A DNA stretch of 7,941 nt from positions 1 to 7,941 of the forward strand of contig JAQVGK010000147.1 in assembly GCA_028696755.1 (NCBI GenBank), read 5' to 3'. This stretch comes from Bacteroidales bacterium. GTDB taxonomy: Bacteria; Bacteroidota; Bacteroidia; Bacteroidales; ML635J-15. A program made the position numbers and the translations under genes. This document shows positions 7,662 to 7,941 of this stretch, piece by piece; within the stretch, counting starts at the first letter, position 1, and the number at the start of each line of letters is the position of its first letter. The notes below the pieces were generated by a model. The model was not told where the DNA came from, ran no database searches, and saw only the letters and a list, made by a program, of their open reading frames with translations.

Positions 7662-7941
7662 GATATTAGTTCTGCTGCTATTTTTTAGCATCAATGTTTT
7701 TGCCGGCGACAGTATTAAACTTATAATCCCGACTTTTCTTGGTAATGATGAGCGCAATTACTATGGTAACGAAGCTCCCGAAAAACTTGATGTAATATGG
7801 AAAACCAGTTTGGGATGTGGTAAAACCGTTATTCCCAACAAAACTCAGGACACAGTAATGATGTGCGGTGCAGGCTGGACTGGTCAGGCATTGCTTGTTG
7901 AAGATGGTGGAAAACTCTATATCATTCAAGGTGCATACGAT
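7612..7941 (+). CDS. Exported protein of unknown function, cut by window edge (possible beta-propeller)
   Basis: An open frame of 110 codons without a stop runs off the right edge. It can start at ATG 7612, overlapping the peptidase gene by 50 bases, or at GTG 7645, overlapping by 17. The GTG start gives a cleaner signal peptide: a short basic n-region (LHSTK), a hydrophobic core (ILVLLLFFSINVF) and a likely cut after VFA, before GDS. The mature part contains NDERNYYGNEAP, LDVIWKTSLG and AGWTGQALLVEDGGKLYIIQGAYD. The alternating Trp/Gly strands resemble repeat blades of PQQ- or WD-like beta-propellers, which is a resemblance and not an identification. It is probably co-transcribed and translationally coupled with the M23 peptidase, which hints at an envelope role. 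The antisense frame over the same bases lacks any family feature. Confidence 0.8.
   Translation, partial: MNNLLTGRNIPVLHSTKILVLLLFFSINVFAGDSIKLIIPTFLGNDERNYYGNEAPEKLDVIWKTSLGCGKTVIPNKTQDTVMMCGAGWTGQALLVEDGGKLYIIQGAYD

Noticed and set aside
7678..7929. 83-codon minus-strand frame near the right edge
   Set aside because: The plus strand here carries an open frame with a good signal peptide joined to the upstream gene; the minus frame shows no recognisable feature.

Overview
The window looks like an ordinary chromosomal segment of a member of the Bacteroidota, most likely the Bacteroidales or a close relative. The evidence is AT-rich DNA, starts without Shine-Dalgarno sequences, a near-perfect Bacteroidota promoter (TTTG-N19-TAATTTTG) before the peptidase gene, and proteins with typical Bacteroidota architectures: a thioredoxin with an extended N-terminus, a CCA-adding-type enzyme with an HD domain, and a membrane-anchored M23 peptidase. 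Phylum is inferred from recalled family features, not from a search.

Layout. Bases 1-1366 (minus) hold histidine ammonia-lyase (hutH), cut at its C-terminus by the window edge. Bases 1367-2011 have no convincing gene; they hold a probable hutH promoter and structured leader, a patch of REP-like repeat sequence with a 25-position hairpin, and the thioredoxin terminator. Then come thioredoxin (2012-2371, minus), a tRNA nucleotidyltransferase/HD protein (2436-3854, plus, TTG start), a two-armed inverted repeat (3859-3923) and alanyl-tRNA synthetase (3927-6557, minus). A compact divergent promoter region (6558-6677) leads to an M23 peptidase (6678-7661, plus), whose end overlaps the start of an exported protein that runs off the right edge (from 7612, plus).

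How the genes relate. Trx and cca diverge from a 64-base gap; cca and alaS converge on the inverted repeat; alaS and the peptidase diverge. cca and alaS both serve tRNA function (CCA-end synthesis and alanine charging), but they are convergent and so not one operon. The peptidase and the downstream exported protein are probably co-transcribed and translationally coupled. hutH starts the histidine-to-glutamate pathway; no other hut gene is visible.

I found no mobile element gene, CRISPR array, RNA gene or defence system, and no convincing undescribed system. The items most worth a second look are the interspersed palindromic repeats, the ambiguous cca start, the structured hutH leader and the truncated exported protein.
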